Below are positions 40,670 through 53,301 of a stretch of DNA of 64,000 bases, one piece after another. The notes beneath the pieces were generated by a model. That model did no database searches, was not told the origin of the DNA, and saw only the letters and a list, made by a program, of their open reading frames with translations. Each line of letters begins with the position of its first letter. The stretch's first letter is position 1. Source of the DNA: Adineta steineri (taxonomy: Eukaryota; Rotifera; Eurotatoria; Adinetida; Adinetidae); the NCBI GenBank assembly GCA_905250115.1, contig CAJNOI010000073.1, forward strand, positions 131,353 through 195,352. The letters are read 5' to 3'. The position numbers were made by a program, and so were the translations under genes.

Positions 40670-42234
40670 CGAACAAGTTAAATAATGTAGACCTTATCTT
40701 ACAAATAATATCTAAAACGATTAATAATTTTCTTTTTCTTCTTTCCCTTGTATATTTAATTATATATTACACAGTGATTTCCTTTTTGTAAATAATTTCA
40801 TTATCAAATAACGACAACGCAAATGACTATATATAGTTTTGTTTTTTGCCTTTGTAGATATGTATACGTTTTCCTTTTTTTTTCGCTCTCTCTCTTTCTG
40901 TCAGAATTAATCATCGATGTAGGAATTTTTCGATGATTTATTTTATTGTATTATTCACATATAATAAACTATCATTTTATTTAATAGATTTTTTTCTTGT
41001 TTTATTATTATTTAGTTATATACCAATTTCCGATTGTGATTATCTTTTCCTTGGAATAGACAAAGGATGATGATATATAAGAACTTTTCTAGAGATATTT
41101 ATTATTCATGAAATATAGCATGTTAGAAAGAATATTTATTAAACTAAAGTGTTTTTATTCCTTATAATTAAAGTAAATTCTCTTTTAGATTTACTTAAAT
41201 ATAGGGAAGATAAAATATCCAAAAAAAATAATTCGTGTTCTTACATAAGAATACTGAACAGTTATTTTAATTCAAATCGATTTATGAGAGACTTCATTGT
41301 GAATCTGAAAAAAATCATACAAATAATATATTTTGTAGTGATTTATATAAGGTCATCTTATTGACAATTTCATTTCTATAGTAAACACATCGTTATTTTA
41401 AAAAATAGGTTTCATCTAATTTAAGTTACAAGAATTTATTATTAATCCGTATGTTCTATTCATAAAACATTCGTTGATTTTTATTAAACGAGAGAACATA
41501 AGTGTAATTGGTAGAGTAAATCATTTTACCGATTGCACACACATACAAACGAGAGAGAGAGAGAGAGAACAAGAGAAATTAAGACAACTTGTTCCGAATT
41601 GAATATTTGTTTAACGACAGTCTATACTACAAAAAAACCGAAAGGCACATAGACAAATAAATGAATATATACACGTACATGTCTTTTTGTCTCGTACTGT
41701 ACATTTTGATTCGAGACTATTGATTGACATGACCAAAGTTTAATAATATCAGTAGAGATATACACACTTTTTTTTTTCTTTTCATCTTACAATTGCTAGT
41801 CAAGTGGAAGTACATTATTTCTATTAATAACATCCTCATGTAACATGCCTTTTTACTATAAGTATGATCAACATCGAGAGAACAATGTTATAATGAACTT
41901 TATCAATGAGAAAAAAAAGTATAATGTATGCGATATAATTTTTGATGAGTGAAGGTATGTACATATTTAACGGGTTCGAAACTGTTTACTCGGATATTTT
42001 CAATGATAATGATGATGAATGTAAGGTTTGAGTATAGTGTATTTGTTAAGTTTAGAAGGAGAATATAACATACGATGGTTTTTTGTTTCGTTTTGAATTT
42101 CACCTTGAATTTCAAGCATATAAATATGATATTAGCATAAGAAAAATATTGAATTAATTAATGATATTGATATATAGTACTTGTTTTTCTTCTTCAGATT
42201 ATGTAATTTATTATTTTATAAATTTTTTTCAAAT
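40670..42234. other. Intergenic, AT-rich, GA microsatellite
   Basis: 1.5 kb between PDCD4 and the next plus-strand gene. A (GA)n tract lies at about 41551-41568. The acceptor TTCTTCAG at 42190-42197 is followed by the putative leader of the downstream gene. No gene or RNA recognised. Confidence 0.45.
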
Positions 42235-45200
42235 ATGTCCGTCCTTGTGCCATCATTTCAATCATCGACAAATACTCATTCACAATATTTTTCTACAAAT
42301 TCTATTAATGAAAATTTTAATCAATCAACAAAACATATGTCTTTAATAAATCGTACCAAATCAAAATTATATGGTGACAATCATAATAATGATCATGTAC
42401 CATTTGGTGTTGTTAATTCAATGAAACAACGTTTACTCGATAAAGTAAATGAATCATTATTAAATAATAATTCAACATTGATACGTCATCCATTATCAAA
42501 ATCAGCATCACGTTTATTATCGAATGAAAGTTTAATTCCAACAAATTCAATAACAACAACACCATTAAAACATACAACACGTTTATCACGTAGCCAAGAT
42601 AGTTTATTAAATAATACTATTGTAGAACAATTTACATCATATTTACAACCAAAACAAGATGTTATTATTGTTGATACAACTAAATCAAATGATGAAAATA
42701 TCTCAATACATAGACATTCATATACAGAATTAAACGTTGATGAAGTACCAAAACCTGGTATGTTATAATAATAGTTTATTACGCTTTACTTTTGAGAGAA
42801 TATTTTTTCATCAGATAATACTTTCGTCCATATCGTAATTTCTCCAAGTCTTACGAGGGAACTTCCCGAAGTATCAAGAAGCTTTTGAGTTGAAATTTCT
42901 CCCACAAGTAGGGGATACATAGAGTAGGACAAGCCTAAAAGGATATGTGCCTAAGTTGGTGTTTACCTGAGATATCGACTATTTATTGTATTTGTCCTAT
43001 AGGGTCCTATCTGTGTGGTAAAATCAAAGTTTCGAATTTAGGCCTGAAATTTTGTCCACGCTAAGACCTCAATCAGACAAGCTTTTTCACAAAGTTTCAG
43101 AAGTTTCTTAAAGACTGTCTCAGAGATACAAGTATATTAGCATAAAGACGCTTTCTTATGAATATTAGGTTTTACATGAATATTTTGACGGATTCATATT
43201 TCGGAGATAATTGATTTAACATTTCTGAAACTTTATGAGCAAGCTTGTTTGATTGAGGTTTTAGTGTGAACAAAGTTTCAGGTATATATTCGAAACTTTA
43301 ATTTTACCACACAGATAGGACCCTATGAGACAAAAACAATAAGTAGTCGATATCCCAGGCAAACACCAACTTGGGCATATATCCTTTTGGGAGAAATTTC
43401 AGCGCAAAAGCTTCTTGATACCTCGAGAAGTTCCCTCGTTAGAGAAGTCAATTCAATCTCATAGGTCGATAGATAGAAATCAGTTAATTCATGTAAACTC
43501 TTTTCATTTTAAATAGGTACGGTAACAACTGTGAAAAATATGTTCGAACGACAAATCCGTTTAAGTCGATTTGACAGTGATAAGTTATCTCATGGATCAA
43601 TATCTACGAGTTCACGTGTGAATAATTATTCTCATCGAGAAATTTTAAGTCCAAGTCGATCACGTAGTATATCTCCAAATGATATGGCTATACGTCAACG
43701 ACGAACAGCTTCTATATCTACTTCAATTGTATCATCATCAACAACATCATTATTACCTGTACCAACATCTTATCCTGATCTTGTTATATCACATACACCA
43801 CCTATACCATCTCTTATTGAATTAAATAAAATTTCTAATGAACAATCAATAATGAATTTACAGAATGAAAATAAAAAATTCGATATGCCATTGAATGAAA
43901 TATCAATTATGAATTCGGATTATAATCGTCCAAATCTATTACTTACTTCGAATTCATCGTCAGATATAGCTGATTATCAACCAATAGATTTTAAAAGTCG
44001 TTTAGCTTTATTTAATCATAAAAAATCAACAGAACGATCGAATGAACAAATTTCGATTACGACAAATATGAAAAAACCTTCAACTCATTCTTACGCAGCT
44101 CCACCACCGCCATTAAATTTTCTAACAAAACCAACAGTTCATCATCATTCAGAAAAAAAAGATATTCCATCCGATGATATTACTCGATCATCATTCATTA
44201 GTACAACTAAAGCAGTGACATTTTATGGTGGAGCAAAACATAATGAAAATATCAAATCAATTCTACCAGCATCCACAATTTTACCAATGCCATCAATCAT
44301 TAAAGAAGAACCATCATCGATATTACCATTAATTGATTTATTCCCTGTTCCAGATATTATTGGTGGCAATATAAAATTAAACAAATCATCTATTTTTTCA
44401 GGAATAAAAAAGGTATTAGGAAATATTCGAACTGAATTTCATTTTCTATATTTATATATACAATTTTAGGATGCTCGAGTACAATTTATTGATTATATTG
44501 ATACATATGAATATCCATCATTTACTGTAGCAATGGCTGAATTTAATGGTACGGGTTCAGAGGATGAAAACGATGATGATGATGATGATTCATCAACTAA
44601 TAATGATAATAATAGTATAAAAACAAATGTTATTGATGAGAATGCAAATGATCAAACTGATGATGAACTTGAACGATTGGCACTTATAAATGCAAAATTT
44701 AATTCAAATGATCTCACAGAAAAGCCATTACAACCAAAAGGTATGAGTTTTTTTCCTTCGACGTTTCATTATAAATTTTCTCTATTATCTGTTGTAAACT
44801 TGTTGACATCTCATATAAATATAGAACGATGACATTCTGAGACAAGGCTAATCCTGTCTTTTTTCATAAACACAGCATCCGATATTATCAAAAAAAGATG
44901 GAGAAACGAGAATAATTACTACAGAAAAGAACGAGCTAAAAAAAGAAGGCAGACAACCAAGTGTATTCTAATACTAAGAAAAACTGAATATTCGATAGTA
45001 AGTTAATCGATTTTGTTCTATTTAGGTTCATTACATACATTTCGTCCAACACATCTTGTTCAATATGAATTAGGTGCACAACATGATTCTTTATCATATT
45101 CCAATTCGTCAGATATATTTTCTCATGATAACTATTTTTCTTCAACAAATAATTTTACAAATCATTCCTTAATAAAACAACAAAAAACACCATTTGATAT

Positions 45201-45255
45201 GCCAAATAATATTCAATGGAGTTCAATGTCAACAACTACTGATTTACTTTTTTGA
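42235..45255 (+). CDS. Taperin/phostensin-like PP1-binding protein (tentative)
   Basis: Exons 42235-42757, 43517-44412, 44470-44740 and 45026-45255 give 639 aa. Largely disordered and Ser/Asn-rich, with islands of conserved-looking text: VPFGVVNSMKQRLLDKV, VPKPGTVTTVKNMFERQ, DFKSRLALFNHKK, AVTFYGGAKHNENIKSILP, an RVxF-type PP1 site in DARVQFIDYIDTYEYPSF, an acidic patch in exon 3 and LHTFRPTHLVQYELG. The KPGTV-(x)3-MFE and RVxF/YEYPS motifs recall the taperin/phostensin family of PP1 and actin regulators, but I identify the family only from memory of these short motifs. The ATG at 42235 is preferred over 42181, which would lie upstream of the acceptor at 42197. Intron 1 contains the 587-bp foldback at 42853..43439. 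Confidence 0.6.
42853..43439. mobile_element. Foldback (long inverted repeat) element in an intron
   Basis: Left arm about 42853-43115 and right arm about 43215-43439 are inverse copies over more than 200 bp. Examples are ACGAGGGAACTTC with GAAGTTCCCTCGT, AAGTTGGTGTTTACCTGAG with its inverse near 43365, and AGGGTCCTATCTGTGTGGTA with TACCACACAGATAGGACCCT. Arm divergence is roughly 10-15 percent by eye. No coding capacity and no clear target duplication. A foldback or large MITE-like transposon is likely. Confidence 0.8.
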
Positions 45256-45454
45256 TTCTTTTCTTTTGCTTCGTTCTTTTGTTGTAATTAATCATATTCA
45301 ATTAATTGAATTTAGACAGAATGTCAGTTAATCTATACACCGCTTCTTTTTTTTTTCTTTTCTTTTATTTTATAAAATTATTCCATATGTGAAAACGAAT
45401 TTGTTGTCGCTTGCCTTTACATTTTCTTTTGTGAGAATAAATTTCTTCTAGATT

Positions 45455-48233
45455 ATGGCGAATAATAATAATGATGATGAATATAATCAATTTCTTCAAA
45501 CACATCAATTACAACTTATTTTTAATAATATACCCAGACATCTTTATAGACGTTTGTATGAGAAAATGAAAAATGAAATATTTGATAGTGGATCATATTT
45601 TCAATTATGTCCAATTGATGATGATGACGAATTAGAAAAACCATATAATCCTGAACGTCGATATTATGTTTCGACACTTAAAAATGTTATACTCGATCCT
45701 GAGAAAGATGAAAATGCAATATTTCTTATTGATCATGCTTGGACATATAGAATAAAAGATGCAAGAAATGATTTATATTCGATTTCAAATTTATATGAAC
45801 GTATGACATCATTAATGAATATTAATTCTGATTTGAAAGAAGATGGAATTGAACTTATATTACAACGTATGTGGAAATTTAATCAAACTTATACATTAAC
45901 ATCAACACAAATTGATCCACAATTAGATACAGAAGTAGCACAAGAACCTTATTGGTAGGTTTAAAAAAGAATTTATCAAATCAAGGGTGAGATATATTCG
46001 ACTATAAAATACTAGAATTTTTACTGAAATATTCGTAATTTTTAATATATAAACTGAAAATATTATAAGACTTTCGAAAGAATTTAATTGAAGTAATAAG
46101 ACATGAGAAAATGATAGTAACAGCACTAGTCTCTAGTGGTACACTCATCGAGAACATAACATAATTATTTTTAGCAACACTCTTCTTCAAATGTCGTATA
46201 TTCCTGAGTGACAGAAGAGTATATATCATTAATGACATACTCCATTTTCTTTCAATTATCATAAGATATTATAACTTATTGTAGAGGAAAAAATAGATCT
46301 GTCAAGGTTTTAATGAAATAAAGAATTAAAACATTCGTTTAATTGTTACTAATGAGTTTTATTATTTGATATTAATTCTTTTTTTCATATCGATAGGTAT
46401 ATAATGGATGAATTAGGTTCATCAATACGTCATTCAGATACGAATGCTAATGTTTATTGTACATCATTTTTTTTCGAACCAACTCAAACAATGTTTACAT
46501 TACTTTATCCAATTGTTCGTATTGAACAACCTTACAGTGAAATCTTTCGAAATTTTGTTTATGATAACAGTAGTATATTGGATCGAAATATTAAATTATT
46601 ACCATGGCAACGTGTTAATTATCGTAAAAAAGTTCTTCGTAGTTTAACAATCGAACATTGTCCAGAAATATTTACAAAAAGACTTCAAAATAATACAGAA
46701 ATATTTGAAGAATGCCATAAAAATGATCTTTATGATAGATCGACAATTCTAATTGAACCAACAAAATTTGATAAAGATCATATCTTAAAAGTTTACACTG
46801 ATCATGATCTGATTAAACAATATTTAACTGATCAACATTATCAATTAATAGATAATTATGATCAAGCTGATATTATATTTCTTAAAAAACAAATTCAAGA
46901 TTTTCGTTTTGAAACTTTACATAATACATTAATTAATCAATTTCCATTTGAAAATATCATAACAAATAAAGAATTGTTGGCATTAGTTTCAAGAAGATGG
47001 AAATCATTATACAGGTATGTTTTAAAGGTGATATCAAGTAATCCGGAACAATTTTACTTGAGGTTGGGTGCGGATGTATAGGTATAGAATACTCTTCATC
47101 TACACCCACACCCTGATTTATTTCTTTTCCGGATTACTTGACATGCTCGTTTTAAATAATATTAATCAAATATGATTGAATCATTTAGGAAATTATATCT
47201 GAGTTTTGAAACAATATGAAATATGAGGTGAAGTAATAGTTTGAAGATATACTTCTTTAGATATATCTATACTAATACTAACACTTGTTATTTTTTAAAA
47301 TGTCTTTGTTTTTTTTTCTAAATAAAATCTAAATTCTTCTAGTTCATCAGCAGTTGAAAATGATCCATATATTGATTCACATGAAAGTCCACCATGGTTA
47401 CCAACAACATTTGTTCTAACTTATGAATTACCACAATTTGCTGTTTATTTTCAAGTAAATATTTATTCATTTATTAGAAATTCAATGTTTTTTTTATTCG
47501 AATTTAATAGTATCGTGAAGATCAGAAAATAGATAATACTTGGATAGTTAAACCAATCAATTTAACACGTTCAATTGATGTATCAGTAACGAATTTAATT
47601 GATACGGTTATTCGTTTACCAGAATCTGGCTCGAAAATTGCTTGTAAATATGTATCAACACCAGTTTTACTTAAAATACCTGATATTGAAGGTGGGGAAG
47701 TAAAATTTGATGTTCGTTATATATTACTTTTACGTAGTATTCGGCCATTAAAATTATATGTTCATAAAATTTTTTGGCTTCGTATTGCCAATAAACCATT
47801 TTCAATGAAACAACTCGATGATTATGAAACACATTTTACTGTTATGAATTATCGAGCAAATACACATTTAAGACAAATGGATTGTGAAACATTTATAACA
47901 ATGTACAATGAACAACATGCTCAAAACGGTGAAACTTGGTCAGTTATAGAACAACGTATATTTCAAATGTTCCGAGAACTTTTTCATTGCGCAACAATTG
48001 AAGAACCACCGCTTGGTATTGGTTCGTGTGTATCATCACGAGCTTTATATGCAGCGGATTTAATATTAGAATTAAATAATAATAATGAAATTCAACCAAA
48101 ATTATTAGAAGTGAATTTTGCACCTGATTGTGATCGAGCATGTACTTCTCATCCGGATTTTTATAATCAAGTATTTAATGTCCTCTTTCGAGATCTGATT
48201 GATGAGCAGAATGTTATAGACATCTCAGTATAA
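45455..48233 (+). CDS. TTLL12: Tubulin-tyrosine ligase-like protein 12
   Basis: Exons 45455-45954, 46397-47014, 47343-47454 and 47511-48233 give 650 aa (human TTLL12 is 644). The N-terminal part has the TTLL12-specific SET-like region (QLQLIFNNIPRHLYRRLYEK, YIMDELGSSIRHSDTNANVY, FTLLYPIVRIEQPYSEIFR). The C-terminal TTL domain has DNTWIVKPINLTRSIDVSV, KYVSTPVLL, FDVRYILLLRSIRPLKLYV and LEVNFAPDC. TTLL12 is a divergent ligase-like protein with reported roles in tubulin and histone modification state and antiviral signalling control; catalysis is uncertain for the family. The start lies only about 200 bp past the preceding stop and 4 nt after an acceptor-like TTTCTTCTAG (45442-45451), which suggests trans-splicing. 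Intron 2 carries a nested hairpin. Confidence 0.92.
47034..47141. repeat. Hairpin flanked by a perfect 15-bp inverted repeat in TTLL12 intron
   Basis: TCAAGTAATCCGGAA (47034-47048) and TTCCGGATTACTTGA (47127-47141) are exact inverses. They enclose a TGTGGG-type hairpin (47057-47114: CTTGAGGTTGGGTGCGGATG ... CATCTACACCCACACCC). Same nested design as at 35315..35658. Confidence 0.8.
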
Positions 48234-48542
48234 TATTTTTTTTTTGATAAATTTAGTTTTGAAATAAATAATGGTGATAGGGTTTAAAAAACTGAATTTC
48301 TTTTACTAATTGCATATACTATTTCTGATATTATCATAATCAGACATTTTTCACACGATATGCATACATGTATAAAAGTTTTATTTTATTGAAAAACATT
48401 TAATCTATATTCTACCAATGTTAAAATCAGTTATTGTATTTTGAAACTGTAATTCTTGATTACTTTTTTTGTGTAATTTCGAACCTCTCATTGAAAATGC
48501 ACACATCTTGGACTCTAAAAATAATCATAAGCATTATGTATA

Positions 48543-51146
48543 TTATGAAGAAGGAATAAGAACTACCTCAATATTGATTAATGAATTATTAAGAGACTTG
48601 GAGCATTCATCACTGATCAAATTATCACAAAGATTTAATGTTAATAATGTCTGTATGATATAATTGTAAATATTTATAACAAAGAGGTGTAGAAATGAAA
48701 CAAAATTACCTTATTCAACTTGAATGCTTCAATTAGATGTTGTGCTCCTGTATCATCGATCGCGTTGCTATTTAAACATAATGTTAGTAATGTCTATTTT
48801 AACCGAATATGAATATGAAAAAATGTAATATTCGAAGGAACAATACCTTATTCATTTTTAACATTGTAGCTAGATGCTGCGCCCCTGTAGAACCAATGTT
48901 ATTCGTCCAGAGAATAAGCGTTTTTAAAGTCTAGATCATATGATGATGAAAATAGATGTAAAATCAATAAATAATAAGTAAACGAGTATTACCCGATTCT
49001 TTTGTAGCGCTTTCGCAAGTGACTGTGCTCCGGCATCACCAACTGAATTCTTCGAAAGATCTAATTCTACCAGTGTCTATATCAAATGATGCTTTAATAC
49101 AAGAATGAAGAAAAATTCTTTTACTTGATTGATATTTAAAGCTGAAGCAAGTATATTTGTATAGTGTGAACCCAATTTTGCAATTCGGTCATGAAGATCT
49201 TTTTGAAGTGTCTAGAGAATACGCGCCATTTGATGAAAAACTTGGTCTGTACTATTACCGGATTGCTTTCTATTGCTTCAGCAATGTGCTGAGCACCTAT
49301 GTCCCCAATTTGATTATCACAAAGTATTAAAGTTGTTAGTGTTTGATTTTTGCGAAGAGCTTTCGCAACATATCGAGCTCCTTTTTCTCCAATAGTATTT
49401 CCACTGAGATTGAGTGTTAGTAATGTCTATGTAAGAAATTTCATTAAATTGATGTATGAAGAAAATAATCACTTTATTTTCCTGTAAAACATCAGATAAA
49501 TGTTCTACTCCATTGTCACCAATATTTTCCAGAAGAAGATCTAATGTTGTAGCAGTCTGTATTAACAAGAAGTAACTTTTGAGTTAATTACTTTCTATGA
49601 ATATATATCATTACTAACCGGATCATGGATTAATTCACCAAGTTTATGTAAATGTGTTTTGCAAAATTGACAATCAACTACCGTTGTCGAAGAATTTGTA
49701 TTAGATGAAATGTTATCAATAGGTAAATTGGTGTTTGAAGTAAAATTTTGTTTATTAAGAGATAACATTTGTACATGAGAATGTTTATAATTTTCGACTG
49801 TATTTTGAATAACATGTGCCTAAACAAATTCAATATACCAAATGTAAAAGTTATTAACTTTGTTCGATTTAACTCAGGGTTATTTATGGATGTGTTACAA
49901 AAATATGGAAGTCTCTTATTCAAACATACCATTTTACTATTTGTATGGAATGATCTAAATGATACATGAAATGTTCATGTAAATGAACTTTGAATATTGT
50001 ACATACGTACTGCTGTAGAGGTTGAACTACAATCTCCGTTGATGGTTGTCTCAACACTGTGGATATTGGTCGCGATTGTAGTTCCAACAATAATTCTTTT
50101 AATTTTTTGAATGTTGGACGTGCCTCTGGATCTTGATGCCAACAGCCGACAATTATATTCCACAATGCATCGTCACAGTTCTCAGGTTGACTTAAAATTT
50201 CGCCATTAATCTTACGTCGTCGAACTTCATTCTCATCTTCTATTGATTCATAGGGCAATTGTCCTTGTGAACAAGCTTCAAACATCAGAACACCCATTGA
50301 ATACACATCTGATTTCTCGGAATATTTCGATGTATCTCCCCTTTGAAGAATTTCAGGTGCTGCGTATCTTATAGGAACTACTGCCATAGTTGTTGATGCT
50401 GTACTACCAACAACAGTATACAATGTACTAGCACGTGTCAAACCAAAATCTGTTAATTTAACTAAGTTTTGTGTAGCATCAGAATTATTAAATCGAAAGA
50501 CAAGTACATTACGACAAGCTAAGTCTCCATGTACAATATCATACTCAGCAAGATATGTCATTGCATCGATAATTTGTAAAAATATTGCTAATAAAACTGC
50601 TTGTGATGGTTGAAAGTCTCCGTCTTTTAGTAGTCTGCCAAGATTACCTTCAGTAGCATATTCTTGAGCAAGTATCAGTCGATTATTATCATTTTCAACT
50701 ATTCCATATGTATGTACAACATGTGGATGGCTACCAAGTCGAACATAATATGATGCTTCTTGTCTTGCTTTAGCTCCTTCAATGTTAAGTAGAACAACTG
50801 GCGGTCCAGACTTTACTATCCATTGACCTTCAAAAATAACCTTTCCAGGTGCTTCAAAAATTGGTTGTCTTTTTGCTTTTCTAATATCAACATCAAGTTT
50901 GAATCGGTAATGTTTTTGTAATGATGTCGATTGAAATTCATCGACAAATTGTTTTACAGTATGATTTGGTCTTAATGACTCTATAGTCATTGGCTCGCGA
51001 GTCTTCGGACTAGTACCATTTTGTGTAAGCCATGCTACAATCGCTTCTCGTTCGTATGTATGACCATCTTGAGCAATAACAGGATCATGAAATAATTCAA
51101 GCGTAATAGGACATTTCAAGTTCTCTGTATTTGGACATAAGAACAT
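48543..51146 (-). CDS. U-box / protein-kinase-like / LRR fusion protein
   Basis: Exons 50007-51146, 49619-49819, 49473-49556, 49259-49426, 49125-49211, 48993-49076, 48847-48930, 48710-48793 and 48543-48650 give 679 aa. U-box at about 9-75 (LKCPITLELFHDPVIAQDGH). Kinase-like domain about 96-365 with HGDLACRN (206-213), DFGLTR (233-238), APE (263-265) and a C-lobe Arg motif (PEARPTF). The Gly loop is poor and the beta-3 Lys position reads VVLLN, so activity is doubtful. A linker exon (67 codons, CQFCKTHLHKL) leads to about seven ribonuclease-inhibitor-type LRRs (TLLTLNLSGNTIGEKGARYV, TLVELDLSKNSVGDAGAQSL). All introns are phase 0. It would combine E2-dependent ubiquitin ligation, a kinase scaffold and ligand-sensing LRRs. 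The last exon end (stop at 48543-48545) is the weakest point; a donor (GAG|GTAGTT) precedes the stop. Confidence 0.82.
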
Positions 51147-51702
51147 TATTCGTTACAAATATTTTTACTCTATATAAATCAGTTTAAAAAAGTCTAGATA
51201 TTAAAAACTAAATGTAATATGATATATGGCAATAAAAATATTTCTATGATTCATACTTTATAGATTGTTTGTCTTCCTCTTACTCTTACTTCTAATAAGC
51301 ATAAAACTTTCATTTGCGTAGATGAAAAACCAGTGAGAAGTTCTACGTAGGAAAAGTATAACTTTCAGAACATTAAATTAATTATTTTTATTCTCAGTCG
51401 ATAATAATGGGACTTTATGATGGACAGGATACGTTTTTTTCTGATTTATATTCAGTTCAATTATAGATGTCGATCGTGACTATGCATTTATCATGATGTG
51501 CGTTTTATAATTTCAAATATCATTAGATAAAATATGGAAGCATAACTGGATTCCGAATTTAAAGTTTATTTTTATTTTTATAGAGAAACATAGATATTCA
51601 TAAAAGATTCTAGGATATTATCGTCAAGTAATGATTAATTTCAGGTAATAGTGTATGAGATTTTTGTGCAAATGTGAGCGCAAGTTCAAAATTTTTGCGT
51701 GC
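51147..51702. other. Spacer between U-box kinase and ART gene, with relic coding tail
   Basis: 51610-51702 continues the ART/TPR reading frame beyond its stop (see that gene). The rest is AT-rich upstream region of the U-box kinase gene. Confidence 0.5.
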
Positions 51703-53301
51703 TTAAGAATTTTTGCCTTGTATATGGAGGATTCGACCAGTACCAATGTAGTAAGTAGCAACGAGTGATGAATCTACATGAGATGTATTGCGACCACAAT
51801 CAATAGGATGCTGATAATACTCTAAAGCTTCATCATAATTACATAATTTTATTAGAATTGTGCCAACACCAGCATAACTCGGCCCTAGAAAACGATCATT
51901 TGATGGAAGAAAAGACAGTTGTATATTAAGACATTGTTTATAATGTAAAAGTGCACCTGCCCAATCTTTCATTCTTTGATCGATAAGTCCAAGTTTACGA
52001 TGAATAGAAACGAGTTCTTTTTGATTACTAACAGTTGTATTTTTAAGTAATATTTCAAATATACTTTTTGCTTTTATCAGATCATTAGTTTCCATCATTA
52101 TTTGACCCAATGAAAAAAATCCATTCAATTGTTTTTGTATTGAATGTTTAAGATTTTTTAATATATCTTCATTATCATCTATTAAAATTAAATTAATTTG
52201 TTGTATTTTATCTTCACCACGTTCAATATGAGTGATTCGAAAAATCGAATTTAATGTAAAAAGAACATGTCGATCACTATCATGATAATAATCTGATTCA
52301 TCTAATGCAATAAATGGAGATGATGATGATTTTGAACGATCGATTTCAATTTGAAATAGAACAGGTATTAAATGCAAATCATTTTCAGATTGTTTCGCGA
52401 AATTTAATGAAGATTTTCTATCGATCGTTGTAAATAAAAAAGTATTAAACGAAATTATATCATTTATGTTCATATTTAATTTTGTAAATTGATCATTTGA
52501 TATTCCTGATCCATAATAGACAGTTAACTTTTGATGATCAGGTGATTGTAGATATGAATCATTTATTTGTTTATGTAAATCTCGTATAAAAAAAGCTAAT
52601 TTATAAAGAATTTCGATATCATATAATCGTAAAGCTCGATGTATCATGGAAGAAATAAAACATTCACGAGTATACCATTCAATTGGTTTTATTTGATTAT
52701 AATTATTTGTTTGAAAAACATCAATAAGATTTAATTCGTTGGAATTTTTTTCATAATAAAAACGTGAAAATTTAATAAATTCTTGTTTAATTTGTTCATT
52801 AGATTCGCTATTAATTAAAATTTCTTTTAATAATAATGCAAAAGTAAATGATTGTTCTAATTCGTTGGATTTTTTATTTGTAAGTATTTGAATAGATATT
52901 AAATCATTATTTATTCGACGTACATCTCGTCGAAGTGCATCATGAATTGATTGAAGATTGGAATAAACTCCTTTTATTTTAGGAGAATTTGTCGACCAAT
53001 TTTCATGATACTCTTTTTGATTACAATAAATATATACTGAGTCAATTTGCGAATGATTGTCTATTTCAGAAGTAACCTGTTCAACTACAGTTTCTGATAA
53101 AATTACAAGTAATTTTTCATCTTTGATTTGTTGAATAAATGTTCGAAATTCTTCTGGATTCGAATATAATTCAATTGTATTAATATGTAATTGCAATAGA
53201 TTCAAAGAATTTTCATATTCTTTTATATTTTTATCCAAACAGATAAGTATAAGATTTTCGACTGCATTTCTTTGAATATGAGTTGAATTAATACTTGCCA
53301 T
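51703..53301 (-). pseudogene. ADP-ribosyltransferase-TPR protein, catalytic motifs lost, premature stop
   Basis: Intronless frame of 532 aa. The N-terminal 1-140 is the receiver-like domain typical of bdelloid ART proteins (NLILICLDKNIKEYENS, DSVYIYC). ART-like domain about 200-360, then TPR repeats (FFSLGQIMMETNDLIKAK, ALLHYKQCLNIQLSFLPSND, YDEALEYYQ). In the R-S-E triad the Arg position reads VYYGSG (261-266), the STS motif reads FNTFLFTT (285-292) and the ExE position reads DRHVLF (343-348), so transferase activity is unlikely. TAA at 51703-51705 interrupts the last TPR; the same frame stays open and TPR-like for 31 more codons to a TAG at 51610-51612. It could be a recent pseudogene or a shortened pseudo-enzyme. 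Compare the intact-motif relative at 60617..63650. Confidence 0.75.

Noticed and set aside
41149..41364. 71-codon plus-strand open frame in the PDCD4-taperin spacer
   Set aside because: AT-rich low-information sequence with no motif, partner exon or recognisable start context.
41967..41976. GGTTCGAAAC resembling a tRNA B box
   Set aside because: No A box at the right distance and no cloverleaf could be folded. No tRNA was found anywhere in the window.
48469..48663. Plus-strand 64-codon open frame
   Set aside because: Antisense to the last LRR exon and 3' end of the U-box/kinase gene.
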